From assembly GCF_022749495.1 (NCBI RefSeq), contig NZ_CP094241.1, forward strand, positions 1,736,001 to 1,800,000: a DNA stretch of 64,000 nucleotides, read 5' to 3'. The notes under the pieces are model-generated. The model searched no databases. It had not been told where the DNA came from and saw nothing but the letters and a program-made list of their open reading frames with translations. The translations under genes were made by a program, and so were the position numbers. Shown here in pieces: positions 50,923 through 58,392 of the stretch. The stretch comes from Neisseria macacae ATCC 33926 (GTDB taxonomy: Bacteria; Pseudomonadota; Gammaproteobacteria; Burkholderiales; Neisseriaceae). How positions within the stretch are numbered: position 1 is the stretch's first letter; the number at the start of each line of letters is the position of its first letter.

Positions 50923-52464
50923 TCAATCTGCTTTTTTCCTGATTAAAAACAGTGCGATGGCAATGATTGACAATACCCCGATCAGCCACAGCGAACCGCC
51001 CGCCTTCATATAAGGAGTTTCGCCGACATAGCCTTTGATATGCCCTTCCAAGACGGCATCGGTATTGGGTTCGCTCTCGGCGATGATGCTGCCTTTGGGA
51101 GAAATAATGGCGGTTGCGCCGGTATTGGTGGCACGGACCATATAGCGTCCAAGCTCCATCGCGCGGGCTTGGGATTGCTGGAGCTGTTGGTACATGGCGT
51201 TGGAATCGCCGTACCACGCCATATTGCTGACGTTGGCAAGCAGCGTAGCATTTTTGGCGGTAGCAATGAGTTCGTCGCCAAAGCCGTCTTCATAGCAAAT
51301 GTTGAAGGCGACTTTTTGATCTTTCATCGTCAAGGGAGCCTGTCCCGCTCCGCCGCGACGGAAATCGGCAAGCGGCATATTCATCATTTTGTACAACGGT
51401 TCGGTCAAAAAGGGCAACGGTTTGTATTCGCCAAAGGGAACCAGATGATTTTTGGCGTAATACGGGAGGTCGTCTGAAATATCATCGTAGTCGCTCAAAT
51501 TGATTACGGCGTTTTCGTATCCGCTGCCGTCGGCTGTGTATTGACCGATACCGACGGCCAATGCGCTGCCGTTCGTGCGCGCCTGCTCGGCAAACTGGGT
51601 CAGGATGTTTTCCGGCAAATCCTGACGCATCACGGGCAATGCGGTTTCCGGCAGGATAACGATGTCGGCGGATGTTTTGCTGATTTGACCGTAGTATTTC
51701 TGAATGGTGGGGACGACTTGTTCTTCATTCCATTTCAGACTCTGCTCGATATTGCCCTGCACGAGCGCGACGGTACTGGTGCTGCCGTCGGGTTTGGTAA
51801 AGTCGGTTTGCTGGGCGACATAGCCGACGGTACACAGCATGACAATCATGCACATCGGCAGCAGGCGCTGTTTCAGACGACCCGTATTGTCAATCAGCAA
51901 CACCAGCCATGCGCTGACAAATGCCGTCGCCAGCGTTACCAGATGAATACCGCCCAAAGGCGCAAAGCCGGCAAGCGGGCTTTCTTTGACGATTTGGGAA
52001 TAGCCGATTGCCCCCCAGCCGAAGCCGGTCAACAGGCGTTCGCGGGCAAATTCCGCCAGCGTCCACAAAATCGGCAAAACGATGCCGACCTTAACCCAAC
52101 GTGGCAGATGAAACTTCTTCCATAACCAAAAACAGGCGGCAGGGTACAGCGCGAGAAACGCCGGCAGCAGGAAAGTCAGCGGAACCGCGTATAAATTAGG
52201 CAGGCCGGAAACATCGTGCAGCGCGGTATGTATCCAATAAAACTGCGCCGTATAAGCAACCAGCCCAAACAGATAGGCGGTAGAAACAGCAAAGCGCGGA
52301 CGCAGTTCAATCAGTCGGATCAATGCGCCAAACAGCAAAGGCATCAACCAAAAATGGTAATAAGGTGCGAAAGTCAACGGCGTGGCGGCGGCAATCAGGA
52401 TCACCAGCGGCCAGTACAGCACAGGATGCTGCCAATATTGTTCGAGTTTGCGGAAAATGTTCAT
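50923..52464 (-). CDS. lnt: Apolipoprotein N-acyltransferase
   Basis: Adds the third acyl chain to lipoproteins in the inner membrane. 513 aa, with six or more spans in the N-terminal 200 residues and a periplasmic nitrilase domain. Catalytic triad positions: Glu in VILPETALPV, Lys in YYAKNHLVPFGEY, Cys in FNICYEDGFGDEL. The ATG at 52464 gives the usual N-terminus. It may serve the several lipoproteins encoded in the window. In-frame DUS copies occur. Confidence 0.96.
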   Translation of the reverse strand: MNIFRKLEQYWQHPVLYWPLVILIAAATPLTFAPYYHFWLMPLLFGALIRLIELRPRFAVSTAYLFGLVAYTAQFYWIHTALHDVSGLPNLYAVPLTFLLPAFLALYPAACFWLWKKFHLPRWVKVGIVLPILWTLAEFARERLLTGFGWGAIGYSQIVKESPLAGFAPLGGIHLVTLATAFVSAWLVLLIDNTGRLKQRLLPMCMIVMLCTVGYVAQQTDFTKPDGSTSTVALVQGNIEQSLKWNEEQVVPTIQKYYGQISKTSADIVILPETALPVMRQDLPENILTQFAEQARTNGSALAVGIGQYTADGSGYENAVINLSDYDDISDDLPYYAKNHLVPFGEYKPLPFLTEPLYKMMNMPLADFRRGGAGQAPLTMKDQKVAFNICYEDGFGDELIATAKNATLLANVSNMAWYGDSNAMYQQLQQSQARAMELGRYMVRATNTGATAIISPKGSIIAESEPNTDAVLEGHIKGYVGETPYMKAGGSLWLIGVLSIIAIALFLIRKKAD

Positions 52465-52545
52465 TGCAGAGAAAAGAAAATAAGAGGTCGTCTGAAAATA
52501 CAGCTTCAACAAAGTTAAACCATTTTCAGACGACGTATCGATTGT

Positions 52546-53412
52546 TTAGTGTTTTTGAAACAGCTTCATCAATGGCAGAGCAACAGCGCAGGCGACGGCG
52601 CCGGCAATCAGCCCGACGGCGAGGTTGGCGACATGCTCCATCAAACCGCTGTCCCAATGTTGCGCGTGTAAGAAATCATGCAAAAAGCCCAAGTTGTGGG
52701 TAATCAGACCGCCGCCGACGAGGAACATGGCAAGCGTGCCCACCACGCTCAAACCGCGCATGAACCAAGGCATAAAGGCAATCAAGCCCCGTCCGACCGT
52801 TTGGATGCCCGTGCTTTTTTGACGCATCAGCAGCATGCCGAAGTCGTCGAGTTTGACGATAACGCCGACCAAACCGTACACAAAAGCGGTCATACCGATG
52901 CCGATTGCCGTCATCACCAGCGAACGGGTCATCAGATCGTATTTTTCAACCACGCCCAAAGCAATAATAATGATCTCGGCAGACAGGATGAAATCCGTAC
53001 GAATCGCGCCTTTAATCTTGGTTTTTTCGTCCAGCGTTTCGGCGGCAGCCTCCTCGTCTTCATGCGCTTCGTGGCGGTGTAGAAATTTATGCAGCAGCTT
53101 TTCCACGCCCTCGAAACACAAATAAATCCCGCCTATCATCAATAAAGGCGTAATCAGCTTCGGCAAAAAGGCAGACAGCAGCAAAGCCAGCGGCACCAAA
53201 ATCAGCTTGTTCACCAAAGAACCTTTCGCCACCGCCCAAATAATCGGCAGCTCGCGTTCCGCCGACACGCCCGTAACCTGATTCGCATTGAGCGCCAAAT
53301 CATCGCCGACCACGCCCGCCGTTTTCTTCGCGGCCATTTTGGTCATCAGGGCAACGTCGTCCAAGACAGCGGTAATATCGTCCAAAAGGGTGAAAAGCGA
53401 GGCAAATGCCAT
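52546..53412 (-). CDS. DUF808 family membrane protein (YedI-like)
   Basis: A 288 aa protein with about six spans: FASLFTLLDDITAVLDDVALM at the start (signature of DUF808) and a highly acidic loop HRHEAHEDEEAAAETLDEK near residue 115. Function unknown. A DUS pair (one arm variant, GACGACGT) lies between it and lnt. Confidence 0.88.
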   Translation of the reverse strand: MAFASLFTLLDDITAVLDDVALMTKMAAKKTAGVVGDDLALNANQVTGVSAERELPIIWAVAKGSLVNKLILVPLALLLSAFLPKLITPLLMIGGIYLCFEGVEKLLHKFLHRHEAHEDEEAAAETLDEKTKIKGAIRTDFILSAEIIIIALGVVEKYDLMTRSLVMTAIGIGMTAFVYGLVGVIVKLDDFGMLLMRQKSTGIQTVGRGLIAFMPWFMRGLSVVGTLAMFLVGGGLITHNLGFLHDFLHAQHWDSGLMEHVANLAVGLIAGAVACAVALPLMKLFQKH

Positions 53413-53689
53413 GATATATTTCCGAAAAGGGTCAGATTGAAGAAGCCGGCTATTATAACCGAGAAAGTATGACACCGAAGGCTTTCAGACGACCTTTAAT
53501 GGAAATTAACGGAATTTGGCGCGGCTTAATTAAAAACCTTCCGCAGCGGCATAAAATATGTGTATTCCCAAGATTTTAAATCTAACAACAAGCCCTCCGC
53601 CCCACTCAAAAAGGTCGTCTGAAAACCGCCATCCCCCTTTTCAGACGACCCTGCCCTTTTTGCCATTATGCCGTTTTAGTTCGATAATA
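53413..53689. other. Intergenic region upstream of the copA CREE
   Basis: Holds the DUF808 promoter region, a single DUS at about 53484 and a DUS pair at about 53609-53652. No gene of reasonable quality seen. Confidence 0.4.
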
Positions 53690-53846
53690 TATAGTGGATT
53701 AAATTTAAATCAGGACAAGGCGACGAAGCCGCAGACAGTACAGATAGTACGGAACCGATTCACTTGGTGCTTCAGCACCTTAGAGAATCGTTCTCTTTGA
53801 GCTAAGGCGAGGCAACGCCGTACTGGTTTAAAGTTAATCCACTATA
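53690..53846. repeat. CREE, long 157-bp form
   Basis: Standard termini and hairpin insert. It ends 30 bp before the copA start; the terminus reads TATATAAAC, so it can supply a -10 element for copA. Confidence 0.95.
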
Positions 53847-53876
53847 TAAACGCTAACAAACAACAGAGGCTTTACC

Positions 53877-56039
53877 ATGCAACAAAAAGTCCGTTTCCAA
53901 ATCGAAGGCATGACCTGTCAGGCATGTGCTTCGCGCATTGAAAAAGTGTTGAACAAAAAAGATTTTGTCGAATCGGCTGGAGTGAACTTCGCCAGCGAAG
54001 AGGCGCAGGTGGTGTTTGACGACAGCCAAACCTCCGCCGCCGACATTGCGAAAATCATCGAGAAAACCGGTTACGGCGCGAAGGAGAAGATGGAGGACGC
54101 GCTGCCGCAACCCGAAGAAACCGCGCATGTAAGCTGGCGACTGTGGCTTTTGCTGGCAATCAATATTCCGTTCCTTATCGGCATGGCAGGCATGATGATT
54201 GGTCGGCACGATTGGATGATTCCGCCGTTGTGGCAGTTTGCGCTGGCGAGCGTGGTACAGCTTTGGCTGGCGGTGCCGTTTTACAAAAGCGCGTGGGCGA
54301 GCATTAAAGGCGGGCTGGCGAACATGGACGTGCTCGTTACCATCGGCACGGTGTCGATTTACCTGTATTCTGTCTATATGCTGTTTTTCAGCCCGCACGC
54401 GGCACACGGCATGGCGCATGTGTATTTTGAAGCGGGCGTGATGGTGATTGGTTTTGTGTCGCTGGGTAAGTTTTTGGAACACCGCACCAAAAAATCCAGT
54501 CTGAACAGCTTGGGCTTGCTGCTGAAACTTACGCCGACCCAAGTCAACGTGCAACGCGATGGCGAATGGAAACAACTGTCCATTGACCAAGTGCAAATCG
54601 GCGACCTAATCCGAGCCAACCACGGCGAACGCATTGCCGCCGACGGCATTATCGAAAGCGGCAGCGGCTGGGCGGACGAGAGCCACCTCACCGGCGAATC
54701 CAATCCCGAAGAGAAAAAGGCGGGCGGCAAAGTGTTGGCGGGCGCGCTGATGACCGAAGGCAGCGTGGTGTATCGCGCCACGCAGCTCGGCAGCCAAACC
54801 CTGCTCGGCGACATGATGAATGCGCTCTCCGAAGCGCAAGGCAGCAAGGCGCCGATTGCGCGCGTGGCGGACAAGGCGGCGGCGGTATTCGTGCCTGCCG
54901 TCGTGGGCATTGCGTTGTTGACTTTTATCGCCACTTGGCTGGTGAAAGGCGATTGGACGGTTGCGCTGATGCACGCCGTTGCCGTTTTGGTGATTGCCTG
55001 CCCGTGTGCGCTTGGTCTGGCGACGCCCGCCGCGATTATGGTCGGCATGGGCAAGGCGGTGAAACACGGCATTTGGTTTAAAGACGCGGCGGCGATGGAG
55101 GAAGCAGCCCACGTCGATGCCGTCGTGTTGGACAAAACCGGCACGCTGACCGAAGGCAGGCCGCAGGTTGCCGCCGTTTATTGCGTTCCCGACAGCGGCT
55201 TTGACGAAGACGATTTGTACCGCATTGCCGCCGCCGTCGAACAAAACGCCGCCCACCCGCTCGCCCGCGCCATCGTCTCCGCCGCCCAAGTGCGCGGTTT
55301 GGACATTCCCGCCGCACAAAACGCGCAAACCGTCGTCGGCGCAGGCATTACCGCCGAAGTCGAAGGCGCGGGATTGGTGAAAGCGGGCAAAGCCGAATTT
55401 GCCGAACTGACCTTGCCCGAGTTTTCAGACGACGTCTGGCGCATCGCAAGCATCGTCGCCGTTTCTGCCAACGGCAAACCCATCGGCGCATTCGCACTCG
55501 CCGATGCGTTGAAAGCCGATACTGCCGAAGCCATAGGTCGCCTGAAAAAACACGGCATTGACGTTTACATCATGAGCGGCGACAACCAAGGCACGGTCGA
55601 ATACGTCGCCAAACAACTGGGCATCGCGCACGCCTTCGGCAACATGAGTCCGCGCGACAAAGCCGCCGAAGTGCAGAAACTCAAAGCCGCCGGCAAAACC
55701 GTGGCGATGGTCGGCGACGGCATCAACGATGCACCCGCACTCGCCGCCGCCAACGTCAGCTTCGCCATGAAAGGCGGTGCGGACGTTGCCGAACACACCG
55801 CATCCGCCACGCTGATGCAGCATTCGGTCAACCAGCTCGCCGATGCCCTGCTGGTATCGCAGGCAACTTTGAAAAACATCAAACAAAACCTGTTTTTCGC
55901 CTTCTTCTACAACATATTAGGCATCCCGCTCGCCGCACTCGGCTTCTTAAACCCCGTCATCGCAGGCGCGGCAATGGCGGCAAGCTCGGTGTCGGTGTTG
56001 GGCAATGCGTTGAGGCTGAAACGGGTGAAGATTGAGTAA
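53877..56039 (+). CDS. copA: Copper-exporting P-type ATPase
   Basis: Pumps Cu(I) from the cytosol. 720 aa with one N-terminal HMA domain, GMTCQACASRIEK (Cys14 and Cys17), then eight membrane spans. CPC metal site at 375-377, phosphorylation motif DKTGTLTEG with Asp419, hinge GDGINDAPAL. GAGGCTTTACC precedes the ATG. Copper control could run through CueR in other species; no CueR-type operator was recognised and the CREE occupies the upstream region. Confidence 0.96.
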   Translation: MQQKVRFQIEGMTCQACASRIEKVLNKKDFVESAGVNFASEEAQVVFDDSQTSAADIAKIIEKTGYGAKEKMEDALPQPEETAHVSWRLWLLLAINIPFLIGMAGMMIGRHDWMIPPLWQFALASVVQLWLAVPFYKSAWASIKGGLANMDVLVTIGTVSIYLYSVYMLFFSPHAAHGMAHVYFEAGVMVIGFVSLGKFLEHRTKKSSLNSLGLLLKLTPTQVNVQRDGEWKQLSIDQVQIGDLIRANHGERIAADGIIESGSGWADESHLTGESNPEEKKAGGKVLAGALMTEGSVVYRATQLGSQTLLGDMMNALSEAQGSKAPIARVADKAAAVFVPAVVGIALLTFIATWLVKGDWTVALMHAVAVLVIACPCALGLATPAAIMVGMGKAVKHGIWFKDAAAMEEAAHVDAVVLDKTGTLTEGRPQVAAVYCVPDSGFDEDDLYRIAAAVEQNAAHPLARAIVSAAQVRGLDIPAAQNAQTVVGAGITAEVEGAGLVKAGKAEFAELTLPEFSDDVWRIASIVAVSANGKPIGAFALADALKADTAEAIGRLKKHGIDVYIMSGDNQGTVEYVAKQLGIAHAFGNMSPRDKAAEVQKLKAAGKTVAMVGDGINDAPALAAANVSFAMKGGADVAEHTASATLMQHSVNQLADALLVSQATLKNIKQNLFFAFFYNILGIPLAALGFLNPVIAGAAMAASSVSVLGNALRLKRVKIE

Positions 56040-56116
56040 TATGGGAAAGGTCGTCTGAAACAAGGTTTTCTCTTTCAGTTGCCTATTTCAGACGACCCAT
56101 CATCCGGTAAACGATA

Positions 56117-56146
56117 TAAAGAGCCAAGTTTTCAAACTTGGCTTTG
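56117..56146 (+). terminator. Rho-independent terminator after copA
   Basis: AGCCAAGTTT/AAACTTGGCT, 10-bp perfect stem, followed by TTGTAAC. It comes after a DUS pair at 56046-56097. Confidence 0.72.
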
Positions 56147-56272
56147 TAACATATCCCACCCTGGCCGCCGCTCAACGCAACGATTTTCCGCGTTCGGGGT
56201 TTGCTATAAAATCATTACCATCGCAATGCCCTTCCCCGCCTTGCCCCGTTATCCAAAAATCAAGGAGAAAAC

Positions 56273-56917
56273 ATGAAAACCGCTATTGTCGATTACGGCA
56301 TGGGCAACCTGCATTCCGTCCTCAAATCCGTACAGGCCGCGCAAGCCTTGTCCGGCAAAGCTGCTGAAATTTATCTGACCGACCGCCCCGAAGACATCTT
56401 CGCTGCCGACAAAATCATTTTCCCCGGTCAGGGCGCGATGCCCGACTGTATGGCGGCGCTGCGGCAAAGCGGTTTGGGCGAGGCAGTGGAAGACGGATTG
56501 AAAAACAAACCGTTTTTCGGCATCTGCGTCGGCGCGCAATTATTGTTCGAACACAGCGAAGAAGGTGATACTGCCGGACTGGGCTGGTTTAAAGGCAGGG
56601 TCAAACGCTTCGCCGCCAATCAAACCGATGGACACGGAGGTCGTCTGAAAGTGCCACACATGGGCTGGAATACAGTACGCCAAACCCGCCCGCACCCGCT
56701 GTTTAAAGACATCGGGCAAGAAACGCGCTTTTACTTCGTCCACAGCTACTACTTCACCCCCGAAGACGCCGAAACCGTCCTTGCTACCAGCGAATATCCA
56801 AACGAATTTGCCTGCATCGTCGGCAAAGACAATGTGTTCGCCACCCAGTTCCACACGGAAAAAAGCCACAACGCGGGACTGTTGCTGTTGCGTAACTTCT
56901 TGGATTGGCAGCCCTAG
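56273..56917 (+). CDS. hisH: Imidazole glycerol phosphate synthase subunit HisH
   Basis: Glutamine amidotransferase subunit that gives ammonia to HisF in histidine synthesis. 214 aa. Cys85 nucleophile in FFGICVGAQLLF, His194 and Glu196 in FHTEKS. An in-frame DUS at about 56638 encodes GGRLK. hisA and hisF are not adjacent here; the gene is isolated, which is normal in Neisseria. AAGGAGAAAAC precedes the ATG. Confidence 0.95.
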   Translation: MKTAIVDYGMGNLHSVLKSVQAAQALSGKAAEIYLTDRPEDIFAADKIIFPGQGAMPDCMAALRQSGLGEAVEDGLKNKPFFGICVGAQLLFEHSEEGDTAGLGWFKGRVKRFAANQTDGHGGRLKVPHMGWNTVRQTRPHPLFKDIGQETRFYFVHSYYFTPEDAETVLATSEYPNEFACIVGKDNVFATQFHTEKSHNAGLLLLRNFLDWQP

Positions 56918-56934
56918 CAGTCTGTTTATAGCAG

Positions 56935-56966
56935 AAGGTCGTCTGAAATTTTTCAGACGACCTTTC
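56935..56966 (+). terminator. Terminator after hisH
   Basis: GAAGGTCGTCTGAAA/TTTCAGACGACCTTTC with a 2-base loop. Confidence 0.75.
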
Positions 56967-57085
56967 GTATCACAAACTCAGATTCAGTTAAAAACCAACA
57001 CTTCTTTTCTATTCACAAAAAATCGTCGGAATACCAAACTTGATTTCAGACGACCTTATGCATCGCTTGCCTGACATTTCAATCG

Positions 57086-57192
57086 TATAGTGGATTAACT
57101 TTAAACCAGTACGGCGTTACCTCGCCTTGCCGTACTATCTGTACTGTCTGCGGCTTCGTCGCCTTGTCCTGATTTAAATTTAATCCACTATA
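57086..57192. repeat. CREE, short 107-bp form
   Basis: TATAGTGGATTAA to TTAATCCACTATA without the insert, in the 364-bp gap between hisH and the convergent SDR gene. The rest of this gap holds DUS copies only. Confidence 0.94.
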
Positions 57193-57281
57193 AAAAACTG
57201 CTTTCAGACATAAAGATAATGTTTTGAAAATCAAAACGCGTCAGTCATCGAAGGATGATTTTGCCGCGTTACCGTTCAAGC

Positions 57282-58001
57282 TTAGAGGTACACAATCTCG
57301 CCGCTGCGCCCTTTGCTTTCCTGACTTGCCCACCACACAAACTGCGGCAATACGTCGGTATAGTTTTTACGTTCGCTTTTCGACTCGCCCGGATGGGACT
57401 TGATGCGCTGCGGCGAGTTAATCGGACCCGGAATCAGAACATTGGCGCGCAGGTTGTCAAAACGTTCCCACTCGTCGGCAGCGACTTTGCACAAATAATT
57501 CAACGCGGCTTTAGACGCACCGAACCCGCCCCAATAAGCCTTGGGATCTTCGCCATGACTCTCTCCGACAAAAATCACGGAAGCATCGGAAGAAGCTTTG
57601 AGCAAAGGCAGCATTGCGCGTGTCAAACCCATCGGCGCGACGGTGTTGATCCGGTATTGGTTGACCCATTCGGATACGGTCTGGAAATCCAAAGGAGAAA
57701 GCGCATAGAAATAGCTGGCGCAATGCACGATACCGTCCAAGCGTCCGCCGGTCGCCTCGGAAATGGTTGCGGCAAATTGGTCAAACTCTTTTTCTTCCGC
57801 GCTCATTAAGTCGAAGCAGATGGCAAAGGGTTCGGGATAGCCGGCATCGACAATGGCATCATAAACTTTTTCCAACTTCTTTTGATGACGCGCCACCAAA
57901 ATGACGGTCGCGCCAGCCGCCGCATAAGCCTTGGCAACCTGCTCGCCCAAACCTTGGGACGCGCCGGTTACCATGATGATTTTATCGGATAAAGTTGACA
58001 T
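57282..58001 (-). CDS. Short-chain dehydrogenase/reductase (YciK-like)
   Basis: A 239 aa Rossmann-fold oxidoreductase. Cofactor motif TGASQGLGEQVA near residue 13, HCASYFYALSPL as the NAG-like strand, and FGASKAALNYL for the YxxxK position; here the residue before GASK is Phe, with Tyr at AYWGGFGASK two positions upstream of the usual place, so the catalytic Tyr-Lys spacing is unusual. Substrate unknown. A CREE lies 20 bp upstream of the start. Confidence 0.85.
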   Translation of the reverse strand: MSTLSDKIIMVTGASQGLGEQVAKAYAAAGATVILVARHQKKLEKVYDAIVDAGYPEPFAICFDLMSAEEKEFDQFAATISEATGGRLDGIVHCASYFYALSPLDFQTVSEWVNQYRINTVAPMGLTRAMLPLLKASSDASVIFVGESHGEDPKAYWGGFGASKAALNYLCKVAADEWERFDNLRANVLIPGPINSPQRIKSHPGESKSERKNYTDVLPQFVWWASQESKGRSGEIVYL

Positions 58002-58021
58002 GATTTCTCCATTTTTAGATT

Positions 58022-58178
58022 TATAGTGGATTCACTTTAAACCAATACGGCGTTGCCTCACCTTAGCTCAAAGAGAACGATTCTCTAAGGTGCTGAAGCA
58101 CCAAGTGAATCGGTTCCGTACTATCTGTACTGTCTGCGGCTTCGTCGCCTTGTCCTGATTTAAATTTAATCCACTATA
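58022..58178. repeat. CREE, long 157-bp form
   Basis: The left terminus reads TATAGTGGATTCA, one change from standard. It begins 20 bp before the SDR start codon on the minus strand; reading that strand, the end gives TATAAATC, a possible -10. Confidence 0.94.
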
Positions 58179-58392
58179 TCAATAAATTATCGAAAATCTG
58201 AAAGAAGGCCGTGACAGGGCGGACATATAAAAAATCGATTTTAAAACCATTTGGTTTATTGCCTGCTCACCCACTCTTTCTATTGAAATAGAAACGATGA
58301 ACAGGCAATCGTTCAGCCGATATTCTTAATATTGTGAAACCTATTATTTCAGACGACCCTGCCAATCGGCGCTAGTCAATCGGAAGATTGAT
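58179..58392. other. Region between the SDR CREE and gyrA
   Basis: About 210 bp past the gyrA stop. It contains one DUS (about 58350) and an AT-rich stretch. No inverted DUS pair or other clear terminator for gyrA is seen. Confidence 0.4.
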
